Of a stretch of DNA of 64,000 nt, positions 35,447 through 43,852 are shown one piece after another. The stretch's first letter is position 1; the number at the start of each line of letters is the position of its first letter. The position numbers and the translations under genes were made by a program. Location of the stretch: contig NZ_JAMXLX010000006.1 of assembly GCF_024055605.1 (NCBI RefSeq), positions 1 through 64,000 on the forward strand. The letters are read 5' to 3'. This DNA comes from Ciceribacter sichuanensis. GTDB lineage: Bacteria; Pseudomonadota; Alphaproteobacteria; Rhizobiales; Rhizobiaceae. The notes under the pieces are model-generated. The model did no database searches and had not been told where the DNA came from. It was given only the letters and a program-made list of their open reading frames with translations.

Positions 35447-36612
35447 CGACGCAGGTCGAACGGATGCCGCTAGCGGGGCTATGCGCACTGGCGGTTGCCG
35501 GTTTCGTCACCATCCTGACGGAGGCCCTCCCGGCCGGTCTGCTTCCGCAGATCGGGGGGGCGCTGGGGGTGAGCGAGGCCATGGCGGGACAATGGATCAG
35601 TATCTATGCGCTGGGATCGCTGCTCGCAGCGATCCCGCTGACGGCAGCAACGCGAAGCTGGCGCAGGCGACCGCTCCTGCTCGGCGCCATCATCGGTTTC
35701 GCTATCGCCAATCTGATTACGGCCCTGACGGCGAGTTTTATCGTCGCGATGACGGCACGTTTCGTCGGCGGTGTATCGGCCGGCCTGCTGTGGGCGTTGC
35801 TGGCCGGCTATGCTGTTCGCATGGCACCGCCCGGCCTCGCTGGCCGGGCCATGGCCATTGCGATGGCGGGGACGCCGTTGGCGCTCTCCATCGGCATCCC
35901 GGCCGGCACATTTATCGGCAACCTCGCCGGTTGGCGACTGACCTTCGGATTGCTCAGCGTGATCGCGTTGCTGCTGGCTGGCTGGACCATCGCGAAGGTG
36001 CCGGATTTCTCTGGTGAGCCTGAAGCGCAACGCCCCTCCTTGGCCCAGGTCTTTGTGGTTCCGGGCGTACGCCCGGTGCTGGCGGTGACGCTCTGCTTCG
36101 TCCTGGCCCATAACCTCCTCTACACCTACATCGCGCCACTTCTGGTCGGCCATCGCATGACGGGCCAGATCGACAGTGTCCTTCTTGTTTTCGGGGGTTC
36201 CGCACTTGTCAGTATCGGTCTGACGGGCGCGTTGATCGACAAATGGCTGCGACCATTGACCTTCACCGGCATAGGCCTGTTTCTTGTGGCCGTCTTGATA
36301 CTTGCGGTGACGACCGGAGCACCGTTGGCGATCTACGGGGCCGCACTTATCTGGGGACTGGCTTTTGGCGGGTCGGCGACGCTTTTTCAGACCGCATCAG
36401 CGCGTGCTGCCGGTCCTGCGGCCGACGTGGCCCAGGCGATAATCGTCACGGCATGGAACATCGCCATTTTTGGCGGAGCCGTCATGGGCGGTGTCATTCT
36501 GGAAACCGCAGGAGCAGGCGGGTTGTCGTGGGCGGGTATCGCCCTGCTTGTCGGGGCTGCCGGATCATCGCTGTGCATGGGGCGCCCCGCTGGCGCAGGA
36601 CGCATGATGTGA
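35443..36612 (+). CDS. MFS transporter, drug/sugar efflux type
   Basis: A 389-residue major facilitator with about 12 hydrophobic segments and the DHA1-type pattern (VTILTEALPAGLLPQIGGALGVSEAMAGQWISIYALGS, MTARFVGGVSAGLLWALLAGY). It starts at a GTG that overlaps the preceding stop (GTGA). It most resembles exporters of the AraJ/YdhP/PbuE-like group. With the ABM-fold protein it may detoxify or expel a small quinone-like or aromatic compound; this is inference from context. Confidence 0.87.
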   Translation: MTTQVERMPLAGLCALAVAGFVTILTEALPAGLLPQIGGALGVSEAMAGQWISIYALGSLLAAIPLTAATRSWRRRPLLLGAIIGFAIANLITALTASFIVAMTARFVGGVSAGLLWALLAGYAVRMAPPGLAGRAMAIAMAGTPLALSIGIPAGTFIGNLAGWRLTFGLLSVIALLLAGWTIAKVPDFSGEPEAQRPSLAQVFVVPGVRPVLAVTLCFVLAHNLLYTYIAPLLVGHRMTGQIDSVLLVFGGSALVSIGLTGALIDKWLRPLTFTGIGLFLVAVLILAVTTGAPLAIYGAALIWGLAFGGSATLFQTASARAAGPAADVAQAIIVTAWNIAIFGGAVMGGVILETAGAGGLSWAGIALLVGAAGSSLCMGRPAGAGRMM

Positions 36613-36690
36613 CAAAGCGCGATGCAAGGTTTGGTCCGGATTGTCGCCTTGTGCGCCGTTAGGGCGCCCATGTGAGCGTAGACATAGTGA

Positions 36691-37578
36691 TCATCTTCGT
36701 CCGGGCTTGGCGGTCGCGGGGATGATCTCGACGGTCGCGGTCATGCCCGCCGCGAGTTCGACGCCAGACGGCACCCGATCGATATGGATGCGCACCGGAA
36801 TGCGCTGGGCAAGACGCACCCAGGAAAATGTCGCCGCCACATTGGGCAGGCCGAGATGACCGGGCACGTCGTTGCTGTTCTCGATCCCGCGACCGAGGCT
36901 TTCGACATGGCCAGAGACTGGCTGATCAAAGCCCATCAGCATGATCCGCACTGGATCGCCAACGCGGATCTGCCGGATCTTCGTCTCCTCGAAATAGCCG
37001 GTGATCCAGAAACTGGCGGCGTCAAGGACGGCGACCTTCGTCACGCCGGCTGTCGCGTAGTCGCCTGGCCGAAGCCTTAGATTGGTGACATAGCCATCGA
37101 CCGGTGAGCGGACCGTCGAGCGGGCAAGGTTGAGCTTGGCCAGATCGAGCGCCGCCACCGCTGACTGATAGGCGGCGCTGGCGACAGCGGCCGCTCCGCC
37201 CGATTGCTGGACGGCTTCCTGGGAGACGACATCCTTGAGCTGGCTGTGCCGCCGCGCTGTCGCCTGACGAACGATCATATCCTGGCGTTTGGCTTCGACC
37301 TCAGCCTCAGCCAATGCCACTGCGAGCCGCAGCCGCTCGGGGTCGATCTCGTAAAGAATGTTGCCCCGGCGCACATATTGATTGTCAACCACGGGAACAG
37401 CGCTGACCGTGCCGGAGACCTCCGGCACGATCTGCACGACATCGACACCAACCCGTCCGTCGCGGGTCCAGGGCGTCCGCTCGTAATGGCTCCACGTCTT
37501 CAGCGCGATAAAAGTGGATACGGCGACGAGGCAAAGGGTCAGGGCATAGCGGCCAAGCACGGATAGAAAAGGCTTCAA
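36691..37578 (-). CDS. aaeA: HlyD-family membrane fusion protein, AaeA-like
   Basis: A 295-residue periplasmic adaptor anchored by one N-terminal helix (LTLCLVAVSTFIALKTWSHY). The biotinyl-lipoyl hairpin is split around a short coiled coil (VSGTVSAVPVVDNQYVRRGNILYEID, LNLARSTVRSPVDGYVTNL), then a beta-barrel domain. Typical of the AaeA/EmrA type. It overlaps the small DUF1656 gene by four bases and completes the three-gene FUSC efflux operon. The gene symbol rests on operon structure, not close sequence identity. Confidence 0.85.
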   Translation of the reverse strand: MKPFLSVLGRYALTLCLVAVSTFIALKTWSHYERTPWTRDGRVGVDVVQIVPEVSGTVSAVPVVDNQYVRRGNILYEIDPERLRLAVALAEAEVEAKRQDMIVRQATARRHSQLKDVVSQEAVQQSGGAAAVASAAYQSAVAALDLAKLNLARSTVRSPVDGYVTNLRLRPGDYATAGVTKVAVLDAASFWITGYFEETKIRQIRVGDPVRIMLMGFDQPVSGHVESLGRGIENSNDVPGHLGLPNVAATFSWVRLAQRIPVRIHIDRVPSGVELAAGMTATVEIIPATAKPGRR

Positions 37579-37787
37579 GGCAAGAGTCCGATCGATGGCA
37601 GGTACTGCACGAGCAGACCGTAGATGATGACGAAGGTGGCGAGCTCGACGAGCGGCCGATAAGCGAACCAGCGATGGAGGCCGGCGGCAAACAGGCGGAG
37701 CGTCGCCATTGTGGCGACCAGCGCGATGAACGCGAGCACCACCAGACCGGGGATGAGAACACCCCCGACATTGAGATCAACGATCAT
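37575..37787 (-). CDS. aaeX: DUF1656 small membrane protein, AaeX-like
   Basis: A 70-residue protein with two hydrophobic segments (GVLIPGLVVLAFIALVATM, LVELATFVIIYGLLV) matching the DUF1656/AaeX family found in aromatic-acid efflux operons. The ATG at 37787 lies inside the end of the FUSC gene (11-base overlap), and its stop overlaps the adaptor's start. Its exact role in the pump is unknown. Confidence 0.85.
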   Translation of the reverse strand: MIVDLNVGGVLIPGLVVLAFIALVATMATLRLFAAGLHRWFAYRPLVELATFVIIYGLLVQYLPSIGLLP

Positions 37788-39891
37788 GAGTTGTGGCCCT
37801 CCCGTCTGCTGGGGAGCTGAGCGCGAACCGCAGGTCAATGAGCAGGTCGACAATCCGCAGGCGGTTTCTGAGCGTGCTGCTCGCCATCGTCACGATCAAG
37901 GTCTGGATGCGTCGATCGAGGTCGAGGAGGTCGGCAGGTGTTGACGACTTCCTGCCACTGAAGCGCCCGGCGATCACGGATAGAAGTTCGCTCAGTTCGA
38001 CGCCGGCCTCGCCCTTGATCTGCGGGATCGTCTTGCGAAGCTGTCCGGCAACATGACCGATGCGAAGGTGGTGCAGCGTATTGTCGAGTACATTCGAATA
38101 GGCTTTTCCGGACACCCGCAGCCTTGGCAGCAGCAGGGCTGTCCGATCGATCATCAGGCTCGCCCAGCGCGCTTCGTTGGGCGCAGCGCCGAGCGCGCGC
38201 CGGCCAACGTCCCGGCGGCTCAACCGAAGCAAGCGGTTGATCGCCGCATCGACCGGCACGGTCTGGAACAGGGACATGCTCACCGCCCCGAATCCCACCG
38301 CCGCAAAGAGCGCGATCACACTGTTGAGGGAGGCAGCGAAGTCGCCGGTGTAATGGGTGCCCAGACCCGAGAGGATCGGAATGGTCAGCGTGATACCGAG
38401 CGCCATGAAAGTCGTTGGCAGGCGCGCCTGGAGAGAGCCAGCGAACAGGAACGCCGGGGCGAGCACGGCGACAAGAACCCAAAAGTCCGTGACCTGAGGC
38501 AGGATGACGAAGCTGTAGATGAGGCTGATCGCCACCCCGTAGATCGAACCGACGATATATTTGACGACAAATGGCACGGGCGCATCAAAATTGCCGAATA
38601 GGGTGCAGCACACGCCGAGAATGGAGACGGCCATTCCGCCCTCCGGCCAGACCGGCCAGATCCAGAAGGCGCAGCCGATGAGGATGCCGACGACAGCGCC
38701 GACCGTGGTGCGAGCCGCCATCCACGGATCGCGGTGATAGACGTAGCCCCTCGCCCACTTCGGCCCATGAAGCGACGCGGCATCTCGCAATCGCCCGGTC
38801 GCCGCGATGTTCCGCCCCAGTCTGTCGCAGTCCTGAAGCAGACCAATCATCTCGGCCAGGTGACCGGCGAGATTGGCGGCAAGCCTGTCGCCGGGCGTCG
38901 CGGCGTCTGAGCCAAAGCGCTTCTGGACTGATTGCGCGCGCGCGATCAGTTGGGCTGCGCCAACCTCCCGTTTCTCCGTCACGACATTTGCGATCCAGGC
39001 CCCGACGTCGCCGACCAATGCGATCAGTTCGTCGGGCGCATCGTCGTCGCCTGTGCCAAAGGCCTCAATCCGGTCTTCGATCTCGGCCGCGAGCGGGAGC
39101 AAGCGTGCGAGCCGGTCATGAATGAGTTGCAGCGTCTGGCGTCGTGGCGTGGGGGCTGGATCATAGGGCAGATGCGTCGCAAGCCCCTGGATGGCAAGCA
39201 GGTCCGCTGCGAGCTGGTGGCGGTCGCGACGGTTTTGTCCTGATGTTCCATTGAGCGCGTCGCTCGCCAGCCGACGGGCGTCCCGCAGCGTGGCCCACAG
39301 CTTGCCGGTGAATTGGCCGGTCATGCGTTTCGGCAGGACGTAACGATGGATCAGGACCGCGCACAGAATTCCAATCGAGATTTCCTGGACGCGCACTGAC
39401 GCAGTCTCGAAAACCGCGCCCGGATCGAGCACGCTCGGGAACCCGATCAGGCTCGCGGTATAGCCGGCGAGAACGAAGGCATAGGCGCGCGGCGTGCGAT
39501 CGAGCAGCGAGAAAAACAGGCACAGGCCGATCCAGCCCGCAAGCACGACGCTGCACACCATCGGATCGTTCACGAAGTTCGGGACGATCGCGACCGTCGC
39601 GGTCGCGCCGAGAAGCGTCCCTGCAAAACGATACACGCCACGACTTAATGACGCTCCGGCGGAGGTCTGCGAGACGATGTAGACGGTGACGATGGCCCAG
39701 AACGGCTTGGGAAGCCCGATCCGCAGCGAAATGTAGTAGGCCAGCATCGCCGCGGCGAAACTCTTCGCCGAAAACAGGATCGCATCCGCATCCGCCTTCA
39801 GGGCCGGCGTGCGAAGGAAGCTCGTTCCAGCTTTAAACATGGCTGCAACGGTCTTGCTTGAGGGGGTGTTTATGGGCTGCGCGGTGTTCAT
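37777..39891 (-). CDS. aaeB: FUSC-family efflux protein, AaeB-like
   Basis: A 704-residue inner-membrane protein with two blocks of six membrane segments (SAKSFAAAMLAYYISLRIGLPKPFWAIVTVYIV at the N-terminus, RTTVGAVVGILIGCAFWIWPVWP in the middle), each followed by a cytoplasmic region. This is the fusaric-acid resistance/AaeB arrangement. It would export aromatic carboxylates such as hydroxybenzoates or fusaric acid. First gene of the operon, divergent from an AraC regulator 77 bases away. A homologous outer-membrane channel is not encoded here. Confidence 0.9.
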   Translation of the reverse strand: MNTAQPINTPSSKTVAAMFKAGTSFLRTPALKADADAILFSAKSFAAAMLAYYISLRIGLPKPFWAIVTVYIVSQTSAGASLSRGVYRFAGTLLGATATVAIVPNFVNDPMVCSVVLAGWIGLCLFFSLLDRTPRAYAFVLAGYTASLIGFPSVLDPGAVFETASVRVQEISIGILCAVLIHRYVLPKRMTGQFTGKLWATLRDARRLASDALNGTSGQNRRDRHQLAADLLAIQGLATHLPYDPAPTPRRQTLQLIHDRLARLLPLAAEIEDRIEAFGTGDDDAPDELIALVGDVGAWIANVVTEKREVGAAQLIARAQSVQKRFGSDAATPGDRLAANLAGHLAEMIGLLQDCDRLGRNIAATGRLRDAASLHGPKWARGYVYHRDPWMAARTTVGAVVGILIGCAFWIWPVWPEGGMAVSILGVCCTLFGNFDAPVPFVVKYIVGSIYGVAISLIYSFVILPQVTDFWVLVAVLAPAFLFAGSLQARLPTTFMALGITLTIPILSGLGTHYTGDFAASLNSVIALFAAVGFGAVSMSLFQTVPVDAAINRLLRLSRRDVGRRALGAAPNEARWASLMIDRTALLLPRLRVSGKAYSNVLDNTLHHLRIGHVAGQLRKTIPQIKGEAGVELSELLSVIAGRFSGRKSSTPADLLDLDRRIQTLIVTMASSTLRNRLRIVDLLIDLRFALSSPADGRATTHDR

Positions 39892-39968
39892 GCCGCGTGT
39901 TGTGATCGATTTGCAAAAGCAAATAAATTCAGTATTTTGACATAAAATACCTAAAATCGGACATTCTC

Positions 39969-40781
39969 ATGTCTCTATTGCGATCTGCTGTTTCCGTTTT
40001 CGATCCCGACCTCACCCTTCTGCCTGCGGTCGCCCACAAGCTTGATTTCGCGGAACACGAGGCGGAAGTGCCTCTGCACGTACATCGCAAGGGGCAGTTG
40101 ATCCTCGCTCTACACGGAGCCGTCACCTGCACTGCGGGCAACGAAATCTGGATCGTGCCCCCCAATTGCGGTGTGTGGATTCCAGGCGGTATGCCCCATA
40201 GCGCGCGCGCAACTGCCAATGCACGGCTCAACTATCTGTTCGTCGAGCCGGGGTCTGCGAAGCTGCCACAGAACAGCTGCACCCTCTCGGTCTCCCCGAT
40301 GATCCGCGAGATGGTCGACCGGCTTGCCCGCGAGCGCGCGGACTATCTGGCCGACAGCCATGCCGCCCGGATCGCGCGGGTGATCCTCGACGAACTTGCG
40401 CAGATGCCGCATGAGCGGTTCAACCTGCCGATCTCCACCCATCCGAAGATCCGGGCGATGGCTGATGCTCTGACGATCGAGCCTTCGGACCGCAGTACAC
40501 TGAGCGATTGGGCGAAGCGGGTCGCAATGAGCGAGCGGTCGCTGGCGCGACTGTTGATCCGCGAGACGGGACTGACGTTCGGGCGCTGGCGGCAGCAACT
40601 CCACCTTGTCGTCGCGCTTCGTGAACTGGCCAGCGGCGAGACGGTGCAAAATGTTGCCGCCGAACTGGGATACGAGTCGGTCAATGCGTTCATCACGATG
40701 TTCAAGAAGGCGTTGGGCAGCACGCCGGCACAGTATTTCACGCAACGCAGGGCTGCTCACAGCTCCGAAACCGGCGCTTAA
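39969..40781 (+). CDS. AraC-family transcriptional regulator
   Basis: A 270-residue regulator with an N-terminal cupin sensor (VPLHVHRKGQLILALHGAVTCTAGNEIWIVPPNCGVWIPGGMPH). Two C-terminal helix-turn-helix motifs follow (LSDWAKRVAMSERSLARLLIRETGLTF, TVQNVAAELGYESVNAFITMFKKALG). It diverges from the FUSC operon and is its likely activator; E. coli uses a LysR protein (AaeR) at the equivalent place. No gene is recognised in 40782-41032. Confidence 0.92.
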   Translation: MSLLRSAVSVFDPDLTLLPAVAHKLDFAEHEAEVPLHVHRKGQLILALHGAVTCTAGNEIWIVPPNCGVWIPGGMPHSARATANARLNYLFVEPGSAKLPQNSCTLSVSPMIREMVDRLARERADYLADSHAARIARVILDELAQMPHERFNLPISTHPKIRAMADALTIEPSDRSTLSDWAKRVAMSERSLARLLIRETGLTFGRWRQQLHLVVALRELASGETVQNVAAELGYESVNAFITMFKKALGSTPAQYFTQRRAAHSSETGA

Positions 40782-41032
40782 AGAGTAACTGATTTTTGTA
40801 TTGTCGGTCGATGCTCCCCGATGGCCGATGATGGGCGCAAAGCCGACGAATATGCGCACTTTCCCTTCGGCCAAAATACGTCGCTCGGCCGCAAACGATT
40901 CGAACTTTTCACCGCCGATCACCGCCGTTATTACGCTTTTCGCCTCTCGGCTATTTGACGCTCCTCTCGCGGACATAGTCTAGCGGCAATGGGTGGCAAT
41001 TTTCGGTGTTGACGTCTTGGAAATGGCAAATT

Positions 41033-41056
41033 TGGCGCACCCGACAGGATTCGAAC
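41033..41056 (-). tRNA. tRNA-Arg(CCG) 3'-end fragment, probable attachment-site copy
   Basis: Read on the minus strand, these 24 bases are GTTCGAATCCTGTC followed by GGGTGCGCCA. That is the T-loop, 3' T-stem, acceptor strand and encoded CCA of a bacterial tRNA-Arg(CCG). The 5' T-stem and everything upstream are replaced by unrelated sequence, so it is not a functional tRNA. A 3' tRNA copy is the usual scar of integration by a tyrosine recombinase, and such a gene lies at 43094-43726, on the side expected for the element. The 133 bases to 41189 show no gene. Confidence 0.65.
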
Positions 41057-41189
41057 TTTCTCCTGGCTATTAAGATAACTGTATGATCTGCGTCTGCTTT
41101 TGGGAGTTCCCAGTTCGAATTTGAATGACCGAAATGAAGGCGCTTTGCCGTCCGGCAGCACAGGGGCCGAGAGCGGAATGTCCGCGCCT

Positions 41190-42743
41190 TCAGGGATGCA
41201 ACCGTTTGATCCGCTCCTCCGGAACGCCAGGACTGAGCTGAACGCCTCCTCTTCTCACCAGCTTGCTTTTCGCCTGCTCCAGGGTGAGCACCGCCGAATG
41301 GCCGGGCCTCCCCACAGGTCTGGGCACGCCGTCCGCTAATACAAACACCACCGCATGCGCTCCCGCCAGCCCCGCCGGGAAGCGCGGAATCGCCCGTCGG
41401 ATGATGTAGCCAAGCTTGGGGTCGAACTCGAGCTTGCCGTCCTGCATCAACTGCGCCAGTCCCGCTTCCTGGGGGAGCACCTCGTAGGGTGCCGCGCCGG
41501 CGCTCGATACGACCGACCCGGCATCGACGGATACTATCCCGCCGGGGCTAAACCTTTTCAACGAAGCGACTGCCCCATTTTCTGTAGGACGCAGCGGACC
41601 CCATGAGAATTGCACGGAGGGAGGGACAGCGTGTTTCTGAAGCATTGCTGGTGGGCGGGCTTCTGAGGGGAGCGTGACCTTCGATAGGGTGTACGAAGAG
41701 AACACGCCTGGTGCCGAGCTACCGGTCAACATATTGATGGCGTCGAGTATGCCCGCGCTGGCCTGCTCGGGCTTTATCCAGCCCGGAAGACATCTGTACA
41801 GATCAGCAAATGTAACGCGATCCTTGCCCAATCCGACGACGCCTGCGCTTCCCGCGCCGGTTACGAAACGCGACACTCGCTCCGCCGCACCGGTCACGCG
41901 CCAGATCATGGGCGTGTAGGATGTGGCGATGATAAAAAGGGGATCTTTTCCCGGCTCGATATTGAGCTCCGCCGTGTTCGTTTCTTTGTCCTGCCCCGCC
42001 ACGGTTACCGTTGATAGGGCTGCCGCTTCGTAGCCTGACACGAACAGGACTTTTTCGTCGGTCCTGGCTTTCGGAAGACCGCACGCTGCCGCGCCCACTT
42101 GTCGTACTTGGCCCTGCTGGTGTTTGCGCTGATCTTCGGAGAAACGCTTAAGTTCAGAGGGGGCCAGCATGCCGTCGTTGTCCACGTCATACTGCCTAAA
42201 GGTCGCGCGACCCGCCTGCTCAAGTTCAGAGGCGGTGAGTTTTCCGTCCTGTGCGGCCTCCAATGCCATGAAAGTCGAGAGATCCAGTTTTCTCTGCAGC
42301 GATGAGGGGCGCGAGGATGTCTTCGCGAAGCTATAGACGTCCTCGACCGTCACGACGTCGTCATTGTTGGCATCCCATTTCTCGAAAAGGTCGCGAAGGC
42401 CATTGCCGGGTGCTGCCGCCCGGGCCTTCTGCCACTCAGCGACCGTCACGTTGAGATCGCCGTTCAGATCAGCGGCGAAGAACATATTCATGACTTGGCT
42501 TCGCTGCTGTGCTTGGGCGGTGCGGTCTGCCTCATCAATGTCCTCTTGCGTAAGGATCTGGTCTTCGCCGGCCGCGATCCGGAAGGGCTGCATCAGCTGA
42601 AACAGGTACGCCTCCAGGTACTTTGGCGTCCCTACGAAAAGAAGACTAGCAGGACCGCCCGGGCTACTTTCAGCGAGCGCATGGCCATAGCATGTCGATG
42701 CTATGGCCAGCGCAGCGATCGAGACGACGAAGGACTGACTCAT
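41190..42743 (-). CDS. exported EF-hand protein of unknown function
   Basis: A 517-residue protein with a signal peptide (MSQSFVVSIAALAIASTCYG, cleavage near HALAES) and an AGGGAGAGG ribosome-binding site. Canonical calcium loops lie at 92-103 (D, N, D, N, E pattern) and 186-197 (DVDNDGMLAPSE). Degenerate loops lie near 124-135 and 163-175. The C-terminal half (VLFVSGYEAAALSTV, SYTPMIWRVTGAAERVSRFV) resembles a conserved domain seen in other bacterial EF-hand proteins but has no function I can name. It lies between the tRNA-Arg scar and the recombinase, so it may be element cargo. Confidence 0.8.
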   Translation of the reverse strand: MSQSFVVSIAALAIASTCYGHALAESSPGGPASLLFVGTPKYLEAYLFQLMQPFRIAAGEDQILTQEDIDEADRTAQAQQRSQVMNMFFAADLNGDLNVTVAEWQKARAAAPGNGLRDLFEKWDANNDDVVTVEDVYSFAKTSSRPSSLQRKLDLSTFMALEAAQDGKLTASELEQAGRATFRQYDVDNDGMLAPSELKRFSEDQRKHQQGQVRQVGAAACGLPKARTDEKVLFVSGYEAAALSTVTVAGQDKETNTAELNIEPGKDPLFIIATSYTPMIWRVTGAAERVSRFVTGAGSAGVVGLGKDRVTFADLYRCLPGWIKPEQASAGILDAINMLTGSSAPGVFSSYTLSKVTLPSEARPPAMLQKHAVPPSVQFSWGPLRPTENGAVASLKRFSPGGIVSVDAGSVVSSAGAAPYEVLPQEAGLAQLMQDGKLEFDPKLGYIIRRAIPRFPAGLAGAHAVVFVLADGVPRPVGRPGHSAVLTLEQAKSKLVRRGGVQLSPGVPEERIKRLHP

Positions 42744-43063
42744 GAACCTCTCCCTTTCGGCCACCATCAGTAGTTGCAACAAGTAAAGAGATTGCACAGG
42801 AGATAGCTAAATCTGGCCAGATTCGACGGGAAAGGTTCAGCGCGAAACAGGCCTGGTCGGCTTCTTGGACGTTGCCGCGACGATGCAAATCGGCTCGAAG
42901 TAGTCAATTCGGCGCAGTCACATTGGTCGCAGTTGGCGCTGAAATTGCGTCGTGTCCCATGTTCTGATGTCTCCTACCGGGGTTCGGCCGATTCATGCCT
43001 CTACGACCGAAATGGAGGCGCAAAGCAGATTGAAACCTTGTGAAGGCTCTCCGGGGAAAGCAG

Positions 43064-43086
43064 CGGCCCCACGACGTGCGGGGCCG
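43064..43086 (-). terminator. hairpin downstream of the recombinase gene
   Basis: GC-rich inverted repeat (CGGCCCC at 43064-43070, GGGGCCG at 43080-43086) eight bases after the recombinase stop. No T-run follows. The remaining gap 42744-43063 contains no supported gene. Confidence 0.5.
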
Positions 43087-43093
43087 TCCGCAT

Positions 43094-43726
43094 TCAGATT
43101 TCAGTCCGCTCGGCTAGTTCTAGTGCGTCCTCAATGTCGACGCCGAGATATCTGACTGTGTTCTCGATCTTGGTATGGCCAAGCAGGATCTGGATCGCTC
43201 GAAGGTTGCCGGTGGCCTTGTCGATCATGGCAGCCTTCGTTCGCCGCAGGGAATGCGTACCGTAATCCTCCCGGCGAAGCCCGATCGCCGTCACCCACTC
43301 ATCGACCAGCCGGGCGTATTGCCGAGTGCTGAGATGATCAGCGTGGTCGACGCGACTGGGAAAGACATAGTCATCGATTGTTCCTCCCCTTCGTTGAAGC
43401 CAGGCAAGCAGACTAGCTCTGACCTCGGTCGTAGTTTCGAACTGCACGGGTCGTCCAGTCTTCTGCTGGACGACCATCGCCCGAGTTCGAATATCGTTGC
43501 CCGTGACGAGTGTCCCGATTTTCAACTTTACCAGATCGCAGCCGCGGAGTTTGCTGTCGATGGCAAGATCGAAAAGCGCCCGATCTCGCATCCTTCCTTC
43601 ACGGTCGAGGAAGAAGCGGACTGCCCAGATCTGGCGTTGCTTCAGGGGCTTCTTGACGCCAACTTGTTTACCCGCGTTCCAAGCCGGTCGACCCATTGCG
43701 CTAGGATCATATTGCGAGATACCCAT
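43094..43726 (-). CDS. tyrosine recombinase/integrase, short form
   Basis: A 210-residue tyrosine recombinase consisting almost entirely of the catalytic domain. The active-site Arg is in SKLRGCDLVKLKIG, the H-x-x-R is in YGTHSLRRTKA, and GHTKIENTVRYLG carries the second His and the Tyr nucleophile. The N-terminal SAM-like core-binding domain is much reduced, as in a group of short rhizobial integrases. The ATG at 43726 is fixed by AGGAG seven bases upstream; a longer frame to 43840 lacks a signal. It points toward the tRNA-Arg fragment 2 kb away. Confidence 0.88.
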   Translation of the reverse strand: MGISQYDPSAMGRPAWNAGKQVGVKKPLKQRQIWAVRFFLDREGRMRDRALFDLAIDSKLRGCDLVKLKIGTLVTGNDIRTRAMVVQQKTGRPVQFETTTEVRASLLAWLQRRGGTIDDYVFPSRVDHADHLSTRQYARLVDEWVTAIGLRREDYGTHSLRRTKAAMIDKATGNLRAIQILLGHTKIENTVRYLGVDIEDALELAERTEI

Positions 43727-43852
43727 TTCAGTTCTCCTATGGCCACCATTGGCCACAGGGAGAACGCGCACCTTACAGTTAGATGACGGGGCCGGGAGCG
43801 GACTGTCCGCTTCTGTCTCGTGGACGAAAGAAGCGGACAACCTCGTAGGGAA

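Noticed and set aside
41033..41056. A functional tRNA gene
   Set aside because: Only the 3' 24 bases match. The base-pairing partner of the T-stem and the anticodon and D arms are absent upstream, so it can only be a fragment.
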